Below are positions 1-8,531 of a DNA stretch of 64,000 nt, in pieces. Below the pieces are notes generated by a model. That model saw only the letters and a program-made list of their open reading frames with translations. It was not told the DNA's origin and made no database searches. The position numbers and the translations under genes are program-made. This DNA is from Paracoccus mutanolyticus (GTDB taxonomy: Bacteria; Pseudomonadota; Alphaproteobacteria; Rhodobacterales; Rhodobacteraceae), in NCBI RefSeq assembly GCF_003285265.1, contig NZ_CP030239.1, forward strand, positions 2,587,501 through 2,651,500, given 5' to 3'. Position 1 is the first letter of the stretch; each line of letters opens with the position of its first letter.

Positions 1-366
1 CGCAGGCTTTGGGTTCGACAGGTTCAGGGCGATGCCGCCGAAAAAGCCCCGCGACCCCGAGGCGGCGGGGGGCAGCGGGCGCGAGGACGCGGCCCACAGC
101 CGCCAGGCGAACCACAGCAGGTAAAAGCCGCCGAACACCTTCAGCGCCGCGAACCAGCCCGGATGCAGCCGAAAGACCACCGCCAGCCCCAGCAGCGCAA
201 AGACGCACCACCGCGAAGCGCCGCAGGCCAGCCCCAGCGCATAGGGCAGGGCACGCTCGCGGCCATGCGCCAGCGCCGTCTGGATCGTCGCGATGATCGA
301 AGGCCCCGGCGTCAGGATCGCCAGCGACAGCGCCGAGACAAGCGCGATGACCTGCTCGACGGTCAT
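1..366 (-). CDS. LysE/RhtB-family amino-acid exporter, N-terminal part
   Basis: The frame starts at the ATG complementary to 364-366 and runs off the left edge, so about 122 N-terminal residues are visible and the C-terminus is missing. The beginning shows the family signature: a first hydrophobic helix ending in LTPGPSIIAT, then further helices (FALLGLAVVFRL, VFGGFYLLWFAWRLW). LysE/RhtB proteins are inner-membrane exporters of amino acids or related small metabolites; the substrate cannot be told here. It lies 9 nt downstream of fabI on the same strand, so the two are probably co-transcribed. No frame break is visible in this part. Confidence 0.8.
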   Translation of the reverse strand, partial: MTVEQVIALVSALSLAILTPGPSIIATIQTALAHGRERALPYALGLACGASRWCVFALLGLAVVFRLHPGWFAALKVFGGFYLLWFAWRLWAASSRPLPPAASGSRGFFGGIALNLSNPKPA

Positions 367-375
367 TCCGGGGGG

Positions 376-1203
376 CTATTCCTTTTTCGTCGTGGCGATG
401 TCGGGGGCGTCCACAGCCTTCATCCCGACGATATGATAGCCCGAGTCGACATGATGTGTTTCCCCGGTCACGCCCGAACCCAGGTCCGACAGCAGATACA
501 GCGCCGACTTGCCGACCTCGTCCTGGCTGACGTTGCGTCGCAGCGGCGAGTTCAGCTCGTTCCATTTCAGGATATAGCGGAAATCGCCGATGCCCGAGGC
601 GGCCAGCGTCTTGATCGGCCCCGCGCTGATCGCGTTGACGCGGATGCCGTCCTTGCCCAGGTCCTCGGCCAGATAGCGCACCGACGCCTCCAGCGCGGCC
701 TTGGCGACGCCCATGACGTTGTAATGCGGCATGACGCGCTCGGCGCCGTAATAGGTCAGCGTCAGCATCGACCCGCCATTCGGCATCATCGCTGCGGCAC
801 GGCGCGCCACGGCGGTGAAGGAATAGACGGAAATGTCCATCGTCATCAGGAAGTTGTCGCGCGTGGTGTCGGCATAGCGGCCGCGCAGCTGGTCCTTGTC
901 GGAAAAGCCGATGGCATGGACGATGAAATCCATGCTGTCCCAGCGCTCCGCCAGCGTGGCGAACAGCGCGTCGATGGACGCCTCGTCGGACACGTCGCAT
1001 TCGGCCAGCAGGTCCGACCCCAGCTGCGCCGCCAGCGGCGCGACCCGGCGCTTCAGCGCCTCGCCCTGATACGAGAACGCGAGTTCCGCCCCCTGGTCCG
1101 CCAGCGCCTTGGCGATGCCCCAGGCGATCGACTTGTCGTTGGCCAGCCCCATGATGAGGCCGCGCCGCCCTTTCATCAGCCCCATACCGGCTTCACTTGA
1201 CAT
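376..1203 (-). CDS. fabI: Enoyl-[acyl-carrier-protein] reductase (NADH) FabI
   Basis: A 275-residue short-chain dehydrogenase that carries out the last reduction of each fatty-acid elongation cycle (trans-2-enoyl-ACP to acyl-ACP, with NADH) in the cytosol. Visible motifs are the FabI-type nucleotide site GLANDKSIAWGIA near residue 20, and the catalytic pair in YYGAERVMPHYNVMGVAK (Tyr, then Tyr-x6-Lys). Length is normal for FabI. I chose the ATG at 1203 because a GAGGGG ribosome site lies just upstream; an in-frame start at 1266 would add 21 residues unlike the family. It is divergent from pdxH, with an 83-nt intergenic region holding both promoters. The frame is intact. Confidence 0.95.
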   Translation of the reverse strand: MSSEAGMGLMKGRRGLIMGLANDKSIAWGIAKALADQGAELAFSYQGEALKRRVAPLAAQLGSDLLAECDVSDEASIDALFATLAERWDSMDFIVHAIGFSDKDQLRGRYADTTRDNFLMTMDISVYSFTAVARRAAAMMPNGGSMLTLTYYGAERVMPHYNVMGVAKAALEASVRYLAEDLGKDGIRVNAISAGPIKTLAASGIGDFRYILKWNELNSPLRRNVSQDEVGKSALYLLSDLGSGVTGETHHVDSGYHIVGMKAVDAPDIATTKKE

Positions 1204-1286
1204 GATGCTGCCCCTCGCGCTTCTTCGGTTTTCAGCAGGATTAGGACAACTGCAAGGGGGCATCAAGTGTCGGTGATTGCGCTGCC

Positions 1287-1856
1287 ATGACAGATCGGTC
1301 GGGAATATTCGCCGGGGACGACCCCTTTGCCATCGCTCGGGCCTGGCTGGCCGAGGCCGAGCGGACCGAGCCCAACGACCCCAACGCCATCGCCCTGGCC
1401 ACGGTGGATGCCGACGGCCTGCCCGATGTGCGCATGGTGCTGTTGAAAGAGATCGAGGGCGCCGGCGCGGACGGCGCCTTCGTTTTCTACACCAATTTCG
1501 AAAGCGCCAAGGGTTGCCAGATCGAGGCGACCGGGGTTGCGGCCTTCGTGCTGCACTGGAAATCGCTGCGCCGCCAGATTCGCGTGCGCGGCCATGTCAG
1601 TCGCGTCGACGATGCGCAGGCGGATGCCTATTACCGCTCGCGTCCCCTGCAGTCGCGGATCGGCGCCTGGGTTTCGCGCCAGAGCCGCCCCCTGGAAAGC
1701 CGCAACGCGCTGCTGGCCGATGTCGCGCGCCAAAGCATCAATCTTGGGTTGAGCCCATCCCGGCCTCCGCACTGGGGGGGATACCGGATTCGCCCGGAGG
1801 AGGTTCATTTCAGGCGGCTCCGGGCGTCGCTGCATGACAGATTCGAATTTACGTGA
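1287..1856 (+). CDS. pdxH: Pyridoxamine 5'-phosphate oxidase, C-terminus damaged
   Basis: PdxH oxidises pyridoxine/pyridoxamine phosphate to pyridoxal phosphate with FMN. The 189-residue frame matches well through [29 protein letters not shown] and [17 protein letters not shown]. The family then expects a string like FW-x-GG-x-RLHDRF and a C-terminal tail ending near RLxP. Here it reads [16 protein letters not shown] and stops, so a small indel near 1813 has scrambled about eight residues and the last few residues are absent. I read this as the real pdxH with local errors; a recent pseudogene is the alternative. Confidence 0.8.
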   Translation: MTDRSGIFAGDDPFAIARAWLAEAERTEPNDPNAIALATVDADGLPDVRMVLLKEIEGAGADGAFVFYTNFESAKGCQIEATGVAAFVLHWKSLRRQIRVRGHVSRVDDAQADAYYRSRPLQSRIGAWVSRQSRPLESRNALLADVARQSINLGLSPSRPPHWGGYRIRPEEVHFRRLRASLHDRFEFT

Positions 1857-2093
1857 TGTTATTAAAACGGCAGGCAGGGCAGCGATATCCTGTCCGATAA
1901 GTCCGAATCGGACGCAAGATTCTGGTCTGTCGAGCGTCTTAGCCCTTGATGCCGGAGGTTGATTTGCTCATGGTATGGAAAACCTGACTTATGATAAGCC
2001 CGGTCCGTTCAGTTTGCCTCTGCCCTGGGTAAAGGGGTATTGGACTGAAGCTTGGTTGAGACGGTTTTTCTTTCGAATGGGATAACAAAGCAA

Positions 2094-2687
2094 ATGAACG
2101 ATAACGACGAGCAGCAGCGAGAAGTCGCCGGCGTCGTGAAATGGTTCGACGGGGCCAAGGGGTTTGGCTTCCTGACCGACCCCGAGGGGGGCGCCGATAT
2201 CCTGCTGCACGCCAACGTGCTGCGCAATTTCGGCCAAAGCTCGGTGGCCGAGGGCGCGCGCGTCCGGGCCATGGTTCAGCAGACGCCGCGCGGCGTGCAG
2301 GCGGTCGAGGTGCTCTCGATCGAGCCGCCCGCGGCCGAGCCCATGCCCGCCATCGCCGACCTGTGCTCGGCCACGCCCGAGGAGGTGGCGCGGCTGCCGC
2401 TGCTGCCCGCCCGCGTGAAGTGGTTCGACAAGGCCAAGGGGTTCGGCTTTGCCAACATCTTCGAGCAGAAGGCCGATGTCTTTCTGCATATCGAGGTTCT
2501 GCGCCACTCCGGCTTTGCCGATCTTGCCGTGGGCGAGGCGATCGCCCTGCGCGTGGTGGATGGCCGGCGGGGGATGATGGCCGCCCAGATCCTGTCCTGG
2601 GAGCGTGCCGCCCACGAGGCGAAGGGTGCCCAGTTGGGGGGGGCAGCCGCGCTCGCTAAACTGCGGCTTGTCGCGGGCGCGGTATGA
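2094..2687 (+). CDS. Protein with two cold-shock domains
   Basis: A 197-residue nucleic-acid-binding protein with two CSD repeats. The first spans about residues 8-70 (VKWFDGAKGFGFLTD, then DILLHANVLRNFG), the second about 105-170 (VKWFDKAKGFGFANI, then DVFLHIEVLRHSG). Each keeps the RNP1-like KGFGF core that binds single-stranded RNA or DNA. Single-domain Csp proteins have about 70 residues, so this is the double-domain type common in alphaproteobacteria. ATG 2094 is chosen over an in-frame TTG at 2052 because the domain begins soon after it. A long leader of about 235 nt separates it from pdxH, as is usual for cold-shock mRNAs. Its stop overlaps the next start (ATGA). Confidence 0.9.
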   Translation: MNDNDEQQREVAGVVKWFDGAKGFGFLTDPEGGADILLHANVLRNFGQSSVAEGARVRAMVQQTPRGVQAVEVLSIEPPAAEPMPAIADLCSATPEEVARLPLLPARVKWFDKAKGFGFANIFEQKADVFLHIEVLRHSGFADLAVGEAIALRVVDGRRGMMAAQILSWERAAHEAKGAQLGGAAALAKLRLVAGAV

Positions 2688-3181
2688 AATGGAAGGCTGC
2701 AGTCATCGCCCTGGCCCTGTGCATGGGGCACGCAGCCAAGGCCCAGTCTGAAAGTTGCCGTCCCGACCGGGCGGTTTTCCTGGGCGGTGCCGCGCCGGTC
2801 ACGGTGCCGGTCGAAATCGCCGACGATCCGCAGGAACGCGCCCGGGGGCTGATGTTCCGGCGCCACCTGGCCCCGGGCACGGGCATGCTTTTCATCTATG
2901 AAGCCCCGCAGCGGGTCAGCTTCTGGATGCGCAACACGCTGATTGCCCTGGACATGGTCTTTCTGGATGCGCGGGGCGAGGTGCGCCACGTCCATCCCAT
3001 GGCCCGCCCGCTGGACGAAACCTCGATCCCGGGGGCGGCAATCGGCGATCCCGCACCCGAGCGGCTGATGGTGCTGGAACTGCCCGGCGGCGACGCCGCC
3101 CGGCTGGGAATCCGCCCCGGCATGGCGCTGGCCCATCCCGGGCTGCCCCAGGACAGGGCGCTTGCGCCCTGCGGCGGATAG
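2684..3181 (+). CDS. DUF192 family secreted protein
   Basis: A 165-residue protein with an N-terminal signal peptide (MKWKAAVIALALCMGHAAKAQ, cleavage likely after AKA), so exported to the periplasm. The mature part is a DUF192 domain: ERARGLMFRRHLAPGTGMLF, SFWMRNTLIALDMVFLD and HVHPMARPLDE are the conserved blocks. The biochemical role of DUF192 is not established. Its ATG overlaps the stop of the cold-shock gene by four bases, so translation is probably coupled. The tRNA-Pro gene follows 52 nt downstream. Confidence 0.85.
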   Translation: MKWKAAVIALALCMGHAAKAQSESCRPDRAVFLGGAAPVTVPVEIADDPQERARGLMFRRHLAPGTGMLFIYEAPQRVSFWMRNTLIALDMVFLDARGEVRHVHPMARPLDETSIPGAAIGDPAPERLMVLELPGGDAARLGIRPGMALAHPGLPQDRALAPCGG

Positions 3182-3233
3182 CGGCAGATTCCGCTTTTCC
3201 CCGCGCGCCCAAGTCGCTAGACAGCCCACGGTT

Positions 3234-3310
3234 CGGAGCGTAGCGCAGCCTGGTAGCGCACCTGCTTCGGGAGCAGGGGGTCGGAGGTTCGAATCCTCTC
3301 GCTCCGACCA
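3234..3310 (+). tRNA. tRNA-Pro (anticodon CGG)
   Basis: A 77-nt cloverleaf. The acceptor stem CGGAGCG pairs perfectly with CGCTCCG. The D arm is GCGC-AGCCTGGTA-GCGC. The anticodon arm is CCTGC-TTCGGGA-GCAGG (anticodon CGG, reading CCG). The T loop is TTCGAAT, and CCA is encoded at 3308-3310. All stems pair, so it should be functional. It forms the left border of the mosaic region. Confidence 0.95.
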
Positions 3311-3323
3311 GTTTTGCGGTGAT

Positions 3324-3347
3324 AAGAGGCAGATAGTTCTGCCTCTT
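3324..3347 (+). terminator. Hairpin after tRNA-Pro
   Basis: A perfect 10-bp stem (AAGAGGCAGA / TCTGCCTCTT) with a TAGT loop, starting 14 nt after the tRNA 3' end. There is no long T run, so it may be an RNA-processing or terminator hairpin. Confidence 0.55.
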
Positions 3348-3401
3348 CGGTCAGATTATTTGCCTTTGGGTGTCACGCATCATCCGGACAGTGGTGTCGG
3401 C

Positions 3402-3560
3402 TCATGCTCTGGCAACGCTCGACTTGATGCGCTCGATAACCTCGGGGGCTTCGCCGACGATCTGGTTCTTTCGCATCGCTTCGGGTGAATAGAACGGGTG
3501 TTTGGCCGCCTGTTCCCCGCGCATCGATAGCCGAAGGCCCAGCGGACCTTCAGTCGATCC
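3402..3560 (-). pseudogene. Fragment resembling the C-terminus of an LLM-class oxidoreductase
   Basis: A minus-strand frame of about 50 codons ending at a TGA complementary to 3402-3404. The string FYSPEAMRKNQIVGEAPEVI followed by ERIK resembles the 'IGxPxxVxERI' region near the end of luciferase-like monooxygenases, but the usual ending is absent. It is fused in frame to the ABC-permease piece upstream. Recognition is tentative. Confidence 0.3.
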
Positions 3561-3635
3561 CACCAGCGCGACCGCGCAGCCCATCACGGTCAGTTGCACC
3601 GTGACCCAGGCCCCCTGAAGGATGAGTGTCAGCAT
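3561..3635 (-). pseudogene. ABC permease N-terminal fragment (polar amino acid/ectoine type)
   Basis: Twenty-five codons, MLTLILQGAWVTVQLTVMG and then CAVALV, match the first transmembrane segment of HisM/EhuC-type amino-acid ABC permeases. They are preceded in frame by a DUF1508 piece and followed in frame by unrelated residues, so it is a chimeric fragment and not a gene. Confidence 0.55.
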
Positions 3636-3638
3636 CCA

Positions 3639-3751
3639 GCCGGCAGATTGCTTGCTTGTGTATTGCTCTGAGTGGCAAAGGACTTGCCCATTGGAAGCTT
3701 TTAGTCGCCACCAATACCCTGTACGTGCCGTGCCTTGAGAATTTCGTACAT
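3639..3751 (-). pseudogene. DUF1508 (YegP-like) fragment
   Basis: It starts at ATG (complement of 3749-3751) with MYEILKARH. After one frame change it continues as GYWWRLKASNGQVLCHSEQY then TSKQSAG, which is the repeat core of the DUF1508/YegP family. Only one repeat half is present, then it runs into ABC-permease sequence. YegP-type proteins are small cytosolic proteins of uncertain role. Confidence 0.6.
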
Positions 3752-4562
3752 GGTTACTGTCTCCAAAAGGGGCCGCAGCCCCGTTGTGCCCGAAGACAGG
3801 ATTGGATACCCTTGATATGGCTAGGGCCTGGCACCAAGCCTGACTCCTCGGGCAGCCAGAAGATTTCGGCGCGCTGGCTTTTTCATTCTCATCTATCCTC
3901 AAGCTGGTGATGGCGAATATGCCGGGTCCCATGCAAATGCCACCAGGATTCGCGATGGCGGTGATCGTCCCCGCCTTGATCCAGTCGCGCCTGTTTTTCC
4001 ATTTGACCCGGACCGTATACTGCTGGCCATCGTCAAACACGCCTGTGATCGAGCTGCGCATAGTCTGGCCGGACGGCATCCCAAGCGAGAGGGATCGCGG
4101 CCTTCCAGTTCCTGTGCCACGATGTCGCGAAACCAGCGAAGTCCTGGATCTTCATTCCGTCGCCGGTGCCAGTGCTGTTTAAGTTCCCGGCGGCGGGCTC
4201 CTGATAGATCATGCAGCCAGACGCATGCAACTTCTCATCAGCCGGCGGACCCGAGGGCCCATCGCATGCAGGCCCATCCCAGAATTTCAGCCCATCCCGA
4301 GTCCAAGACGGAAGTTGATGGTGTTCTCGCTCGTGTCCCCTGTTGCGGCGCATTACGGGCGCCGGTCCGATGGCTTTGCTCCCAGTCGTTCGGCATAGAT
4401 ATCCGTTCGCCTGTCGCGGAGCGGGTGGTTGAAGCTGTTCCCGCCGATGCGTAGCGAGCCGCGATGAGCTGACTAGCGATGTCCGTTGTTCTGGCCCGAG
4501 CTGATCGGAACCCGGACCTGACGGCGAAGATCGGCCAACGTACGTGGACGTTCTGTTCTGTC
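3752..4562. other. No recognised gene; degenerate minus-strand frames
   Basis: Minus-strand frames read well in patches, for example SSITGVFDDGQQYTVRVKWK at about 4010-4060 and GLKFWDGPACDGPSG near 4280, and change frame several times. I do not recognise the family. The context suggests phage or mobile origin, but nothing proves it. Confidence 0.3.
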
Positions 4563-4679
4563 TCACCTCACCGGCTCCTCGAACCACTGGACGCCATAGT
4601 CTTCGATGGCCAGCGCGAGTTGCAGCGCATCATGCGGGTTGAACCAGCAATTGGCGTCGATCATGATCGGAATGTCTCG
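4563..4679 (-). pseudogene. Enolase-superfamily (mandelate racemase/muconate cycloisomerase) fragment
   Basis: The minus strand reads DIPIMIDANCWFNPHDALQL followed by ALAIEDYGVQWFEEPVR and a stop. The Asp of MIDANCW and the Glu of WFEEP are the family's metal-ligand blocks. Only about 39 codons are present, cut at both sides. It is joined on its 5' side to a DUF2312 piece. Confidence 0.65.
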
Positions 4680-4825
4680 GCCTCGGCCACAGTCCTTCTG
4701 ACGCTCGGCCACATCCTCTGACCGGCCTCGAGCGTGCTCGAACTGCTCGATGATCTGGCGCAGCTCGCCTGCGGCACGCCATAGGCCTGGCCGTTGTGCC
4801 CGTTCCAGTCCGGGTCATCCTTCAT
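4680..4825 (-). pseudogene. DUF2312 (GapR-like) N-terminal fragment
   Basis: From ATG (complement of 4823-4825): MKDDPDWNGHNGQAYGVPQ, then after a one-base shift ELRQIIEQFEHARGRSEDVA and ERQKD. This is the coiled N-terminal part of the DUF2312/GapR nucleoid-associated family, common in alphaproteobacteria and their phages. The expected ending (AKGxGYDxKxxR) is missing, because the frame jumps into an enolase-superfamily sequence. Confidence 0.55.
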
Positions 4826-5339
4826 GGGCGGCCCGCCGCGCACCTGGCCAGCGCCTCGCGCATCGTGTCGGGTCGCGGGGCCGGTCTGACATCGCCTTCC
4901 TGGGTGCGGTTGCGCCTCGTCCACCAGCACGCTGATCTTGTCGCGGTCGTTAGCACCCCATCTGCCTCGGCGAACTTGTGGATCGTGGTGATCGACTGCG
5001 ACCTTCCGCGCGTCCGGCCCGGGGCTGGCGCGGTGGTTGGCGGACCAGTGGGCGGGCGCGGGGGCTCCTCCGCGCGGGTGGGCGGGGCGGGGCTGTTGGG
5101 CGCGGCCAGCGGCGGCTGGCCGCGCAGGAAGACCGCACCCTGTTCGAAAGCTGGTTCGCCACCCTCCGAGGCTGGGCGATCTGGGGGCGGGGCAGAGGCA
5201 GGCAGCCGGGCGCGGCCGGCTGGCATCACCGGGATCGCCACTGCGACGCAGGGTCACCGGAGCCTGACAGCAGGCGGCGAACAGTTCGGCAGGCCTTCGC
5301 CAAAGGGCCGCATGATACCCTGGCCCATGCGAACAGAGC
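4826..5339. other. No recognised gene
   Basis: Both strands hold proline/arginine-rich open frames typical of non-coding GC-rich DNA. A minus-strand patch DRDKISVLVDEAQ near 4920-4960 looks coding but is too short to assign. Confidence 0.3.
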
Positions 5340-5493
5340 CACACGCCTCTCGCCACATGTCATCGTCCAGGCTGCGGCCGGTCGGGGGCTTGTGCAGCCA
5401 GCGGACACCGCTGTTGCACAGACGCGTGCAGGGCGGGTGCGCGACGATCAGCATATCCCATCCGTCTGCCAGATGGTCCCGCACATCGCCCCG
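5340..5493 (-). pseudogene. Phage-type DNA-methylase-like fragment
   Basis: The minus-strand frame reads RGDVRDHLADGWDMLIVAHP, PCTRLCNSGVRWLHKPPTG, RSLDDDMWRE. The HPPCTRLCNSG block is typical of small phage proteins annotated as DNA (cytosine) methyltransferase-like. One inserted codon (VAHPP instead of AHPP) and a duplicated D suggest base errors. Both ends run into unrelated sequence. Confidence 0.5.
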
Positions 5494-5741
5494 GATGTGT
5501 CGGTTGCTTCCATCTTCTGCCGGCAGCAAATACATCGGTGGCATCATGCCCATCATGATGAAGCAGCCCTGCCGGGACGACGACTGGGACAACCCGCTGC
5601 CGACTCGAAGATGCGGAGCCATCCCACCACACCTCGAGCATCGAAGGCCGTGAAGAGATTAAGCACCGCCGTAAGGAACAAGCGTCTCTCCGCCGAGTTG
5701 GATCTTGGATAGGTCATTTCACATGGCAGGGAGGCCATCCG

Positions 5742-5900
5742 ATGAATGCGACCGAAAACCCCGATACCGTTCCGGCCGGTCAACCCGGCGCAGGCGAGAA
5801 CATCTGCCGCAAGTGCGAAGGGAGCGGCAGGATTAACGGGCAGCCATGCCCCGAGTGCGACGGAACTGGAAAGGTCGTCACGGGGATTGGCGGCGGCTGA
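5742..5900 (+). CDS. Small protein with two CXXCXGXG zinc-binding motifs
   Basis: A short complete gene of 52 residues: ATG at 5742 with a GGGAGG site 8-9 nt upstream, and a TGA at 5898-5900. Residues 22-29 (CRKCEGSG) and 37-44 (CPECDGTG) are the two CXXCXGXG repeats of a DnaJ-type zinc ribbon, with a Gly/Pro-rich N-terminus. There is no J domain. Small proteins of this layout are known in alphaproteobacteria, with no assigned role. It is one of the few intact units in the mosaic. Confidence 0.7.
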   Translation: MNATENPDTVPAGQPGAGENICRKCEGSGRINGQPCPECDGTGKVVTGIGGG

Positions 5901-6657
5901 CAGATGAATCATGCCCACCCCCGTGTCTGATCCATCGTGCGGTCGACAGCGGCCAACAGGCAACTAACGGGATACTGTTCAGGATGCATACGGATTTTCA
6001 TGATCTACGGCAGATGTTGATCACATTCCCTCATTTGCCAGAGCACAGCGAACGCTCGGAGCCCTCGGGGAAGGACCACAAGGTGGCACCGGCCGATGCC
6101 TATTGCTTGGACGATCAACACTGACGAGCCGAGCCTGTTAATCGCTGACAGGCGCCGTCGCTCTGCAGCACGTCACCACGCGCGCGGCGTGTAGATCCGG
6201 CATCTGCTGCACGATGCTGCTGGCGCTGTCGTCGGCCAAGAGCCACCGCCCGGAAGGGTCCGACATCATCTGGACGTGGCCATTGTTGCAGTCGCAGTGC
6301 GGCTCATAGCGCTGGCCGGCAGTTCGGCAGGTGGTATCGGCTGGCGTCAAACTCCCGCCCTTGACGATCGGGCGGCTCCCTGAGTTCGGGGCAAGGATAA
6401 TGCGGCGGGCATTGCAGGCTTCGTCGATAGGCGGGCCTCTGTCGCGCCGCCGTAGGGGTTCAGGGGCCGTGCGACTCCTGGCTTTGCCCCATCGTGGTCA
6501 GGATCACCGGATCGACCCGCCATCGCCGGAGAGATTGCCCAGGCAACGTTTAGTTCTTGGAACGGGAATTAAACCATGAGAATTTGGTAAATTCTGTTCC
6601 ACCCAAGCGTTCGCCCGCTTTCCCCGATCACGGCGGTGCTGCCCTGAAACGACAGCA
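5901..6657. other. No recognised gene
   Basis: About 750 nt without a supportable gene. A minus-strand frame at 6138-6350 (containing SDPSGRWLLADDSASSIVQQ) looks coding in part but matches nothing I recognise. Confidence 0.35.
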
Positions 6658-6678
6658 GGCCCCGCAATTCGCGGGGCC
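6658..6678 (-). terminator. Bidirectional hairpin terminator
   Basis: A perfect 8-bp GC stem (GGCCCCGC / GCGGGGCC) with an AATTC loop, followed on the plus strand by TTGCCTTT. It sits just past the stop of the minus-strand SNF2-like fragment. Confidence 0.6.
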
Positions 6679-6705
6679 TTGCCTTTGAACGCCAGGGCGG
6701 TCGCC

Positions 6706-6918
6706 CTATGCGCCCGACAGGATGGAATCGGCGATCTTCTCGGCGACCATCATGGTCGGAAAGTTGACCGGCTTCAGATCGACCAGCACCTGGTTCCAGA
6801 TGTCGTAAACGGCGCGGTGCCAGCCGCCTAGCAGAACCGGCTCGCCAGCTTCGACCAGCGTGCGCACATATGCCGCGACAGAGCGGGCCTTCGCCACGCC
6901 AGTCTCTTGGCGCACCTC
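6706..6918 (-). pseudogene. SNF2-like helicase fragment with an unrelated tail
   Basis: The frame reads ETGVAKARSVAAYVRTLVEA, GEPVLLGGWHRAVYDIW, NQVLVDLKPV, like the start of the second helicase lobe of phage SNF2-family proteins. After DLKPV it continues as NFPTMMVAEKIADSILSGA and stops; that ending does not fit a helicase and probably comes from another gene. The upstream part of the helicase is absent. Confidence 0.5.
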
Positions 6919-7146
6919 AGGTCGAGTTCCGGGCGGCTTCACCGCGCTCGGTACAGCCGCCATTAAGAACCCGGACCGCGAGTCGCCGCTTGCAGTACCC
7001 GGTCGGTCTGACTCAACCCGCACCGACCTCGAACACGTTCTTGACGAGAGGCGGGCAGGGACATGGCGCGCCTCGGCATCAGTCATCCAGATCGCAGCAG
7101 TGACAATGACCCCCATCCAGAAGAAGGCACCAAGACCACAGGGTCT

Positions 7147-7242
7147 ATGGATGCCTATGATCCCTCGATCCACTGGCAGGTGACGATCCCGCTGCATCCG
7201 GGTGCCGAGCGCGCCTTCCGAGAAGCTGGCTACATCAAGTAG
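7147..7242 (+). pseudogene. TAXI-type TRAP solute receptor, C-terminal fragment
   Basis: The plus-strand frame from 7147 to the TAG at 7240-7242 reads MDAYDPSIHWQVTIPLHPGA, ERAFREAGYIK. The 'HPGAxRxxxExG' block near the end is the hallmark of TAXI-family periplasmic receptors. About 31 codons are present; everything upstream is missing. Confidence 0.5.
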
Positions 7243-7377
7243 CCGCCGCCAGACCACGCTAGCCCGGCGCGCGGCAGGCGCGCCGGACCTGGGCTGCCGC
7301 GTCGCGGAATCATCGCGCCACGGCCCTTGTCCGTCGCTCGGCCGTGCCGCGTCCGTCTTCTCGAGATCGCGCAGCCG

Positions 7378-7530
7378 ACCGCTAGCGGCGTAGGCGCACC
7401 ACCGGGACCAGATTCCCTGATCGCCATAGGCCGATCCGACATAGCGCTTGCCGGTCCTTGTGTCGGTGATGAGGTAGATGCCCTTGATGCTTTCGAGAGC
7501 GGCCTTCCAGTCAGGGCGGCTGTTGCTTAC
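7378..7530 (-). pseudogene. GIY-YIG nuclease domain fragment
   Basis: The minus strand reads SNSRPDWKAALESIKGIYLI, TDTRTGKRYVGSAYG, DQGIWSRWCAYAASG. It carries the GIY and YVG pair and the GIWSRWCAYA block of GIY-YIG nuclease-family proteins. It then runs into unrelated sequence. The N-terminal part of what looks like the same gene type lies on the other strand at 8530-8773. Confidence 0.7.
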
Positions 7531-7870
7531 CACGGCTGCGGGCAAGCTCCGCCGATGGAATGTCAGTTCGCGAACGGCTTTTCCGGCGACATCGTGCAGC
7601 AACAGCGCCGGCCAGTGGTGCGCGCATCTTCGGCCGAGCGCTTCTGGTGCGGCCTGATCCTCGGGGCTTTGAAGCCGGTGATCAGCCCCGACCAGGATCG
7701 GGACGTTTCAGCGCCTCCATCGCCTGGCGCGCGCGCTGATATGCGCTGACCCCTTCGGCACCCAGCTGCAGCGCGATCGGTTACATCCAGCCGAACCGCA
7801 AGATGAGCAGGCTTTCAGGCGAATACGGCTTGAATGCTGCCGAAAAAGCAGCCTAATCAGTGAACCACAA

Positions 7871-7897
7871 ACTCTCCGGTAAACCCGGGGCGGTTCA
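7871..7897 (-). mobile_element. IS3-family-like terminal sequence
   Basis: The minus strand carries TGAACCGCCCCGGGTTTACC followed by GGAGAGT, which resembles the terminal inverted repeat of alphaproteobacterial IS3-family elements. No transposase frame adjoins it and no second end was found nearby, so it is at most a remnant. Confidence 0.35.
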
Positions 7898-8453
7898 ATC
7901 AGAGTGACACCCAAGGTAGCCATCTAAGTCAGCTTGCCGAAGCTCATAGCCACCGCGTCACGAGCGAGGCGTGGAAGAATGGCTTCCCGAACAAGGCGGA
8001 AAACCCGGCCGGCCACGCCGCCGACGTGGCCAGCACCAGCGCGGTGAAAGCTGTATTCCATTGCACGCCGTCCAAGGTTCAAATGAAAGATAGTCAATCG
8101 CCTCGCCTTTGGCGATAGACCTTCGCATCACGCCCACGCCCTCGGGTCGTGCGGGTCATTGGTCGCCCGGTAGTCTGCGAACGCCTCTGCCGCACGGCGG
8201 CGGCGACCTGCGGCGGCAGGGGCAAATCCGTCACCGTGACGGTTTTATGGGGCTGGCCTGATAGAACGCTGACGATCCGCCGGGCGAAATGTACTGGGTC
8301 ACGGCCAGCACGGTCGTGCCGAGAACGGTTTCGGACTGGATCAGCCGCTCGAGAAAACCGCGATTGAGCCGGTCGAGCCCGCGCTGCGCCTCGCGTAGTG
8401 CCACGACCGATGCTCAGATCCTGTACAAGTATCTGCGCAGTCCGAACTTCGTC
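7898..8453. other. No recognised gene
   Basis: A plus-strand patch at about 7963-8050 reads EAWKNGFPNKAENPAGHAAD, and a minus-strand patch near 8290-8400 reads LNRGFLERLIQSETVLGTTV. Both look coding, but I cannot place either family and both are cut. Confidence 0.3.
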
Positions 8454-8531
8454 GCGCAGCTTGACCGCGCGGAAGGGCACGGTCATCAGCCCGCCGAAGG
8501 GGTCATAGACCCATCGCCCGGCTCGGCGCAT
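8454..8531 (-). pseudogene. DNA adenine-methylase-like fragment (phage type)
   Basis: Twenty-six codons reading MRRAGRWVYDPFGGLMTVPF then RAVKLR. DPFGGLMTVPFRAVKL is the SAM-binding DPF-G block of the C-terminal part of DNA (N4/N6) methylases ('FDPFxGxGT'). It is cut off directly after this block. Confidence 0.5.

Noticed and set aside
2052..2093. Upstream in-frame start for the cold-shock protein (TTG 2052)
   Set aside because: The 14 added residues (MVETVFLSNGITKQ) are unlike the family, and ATG 2094 lies right before the first domain.
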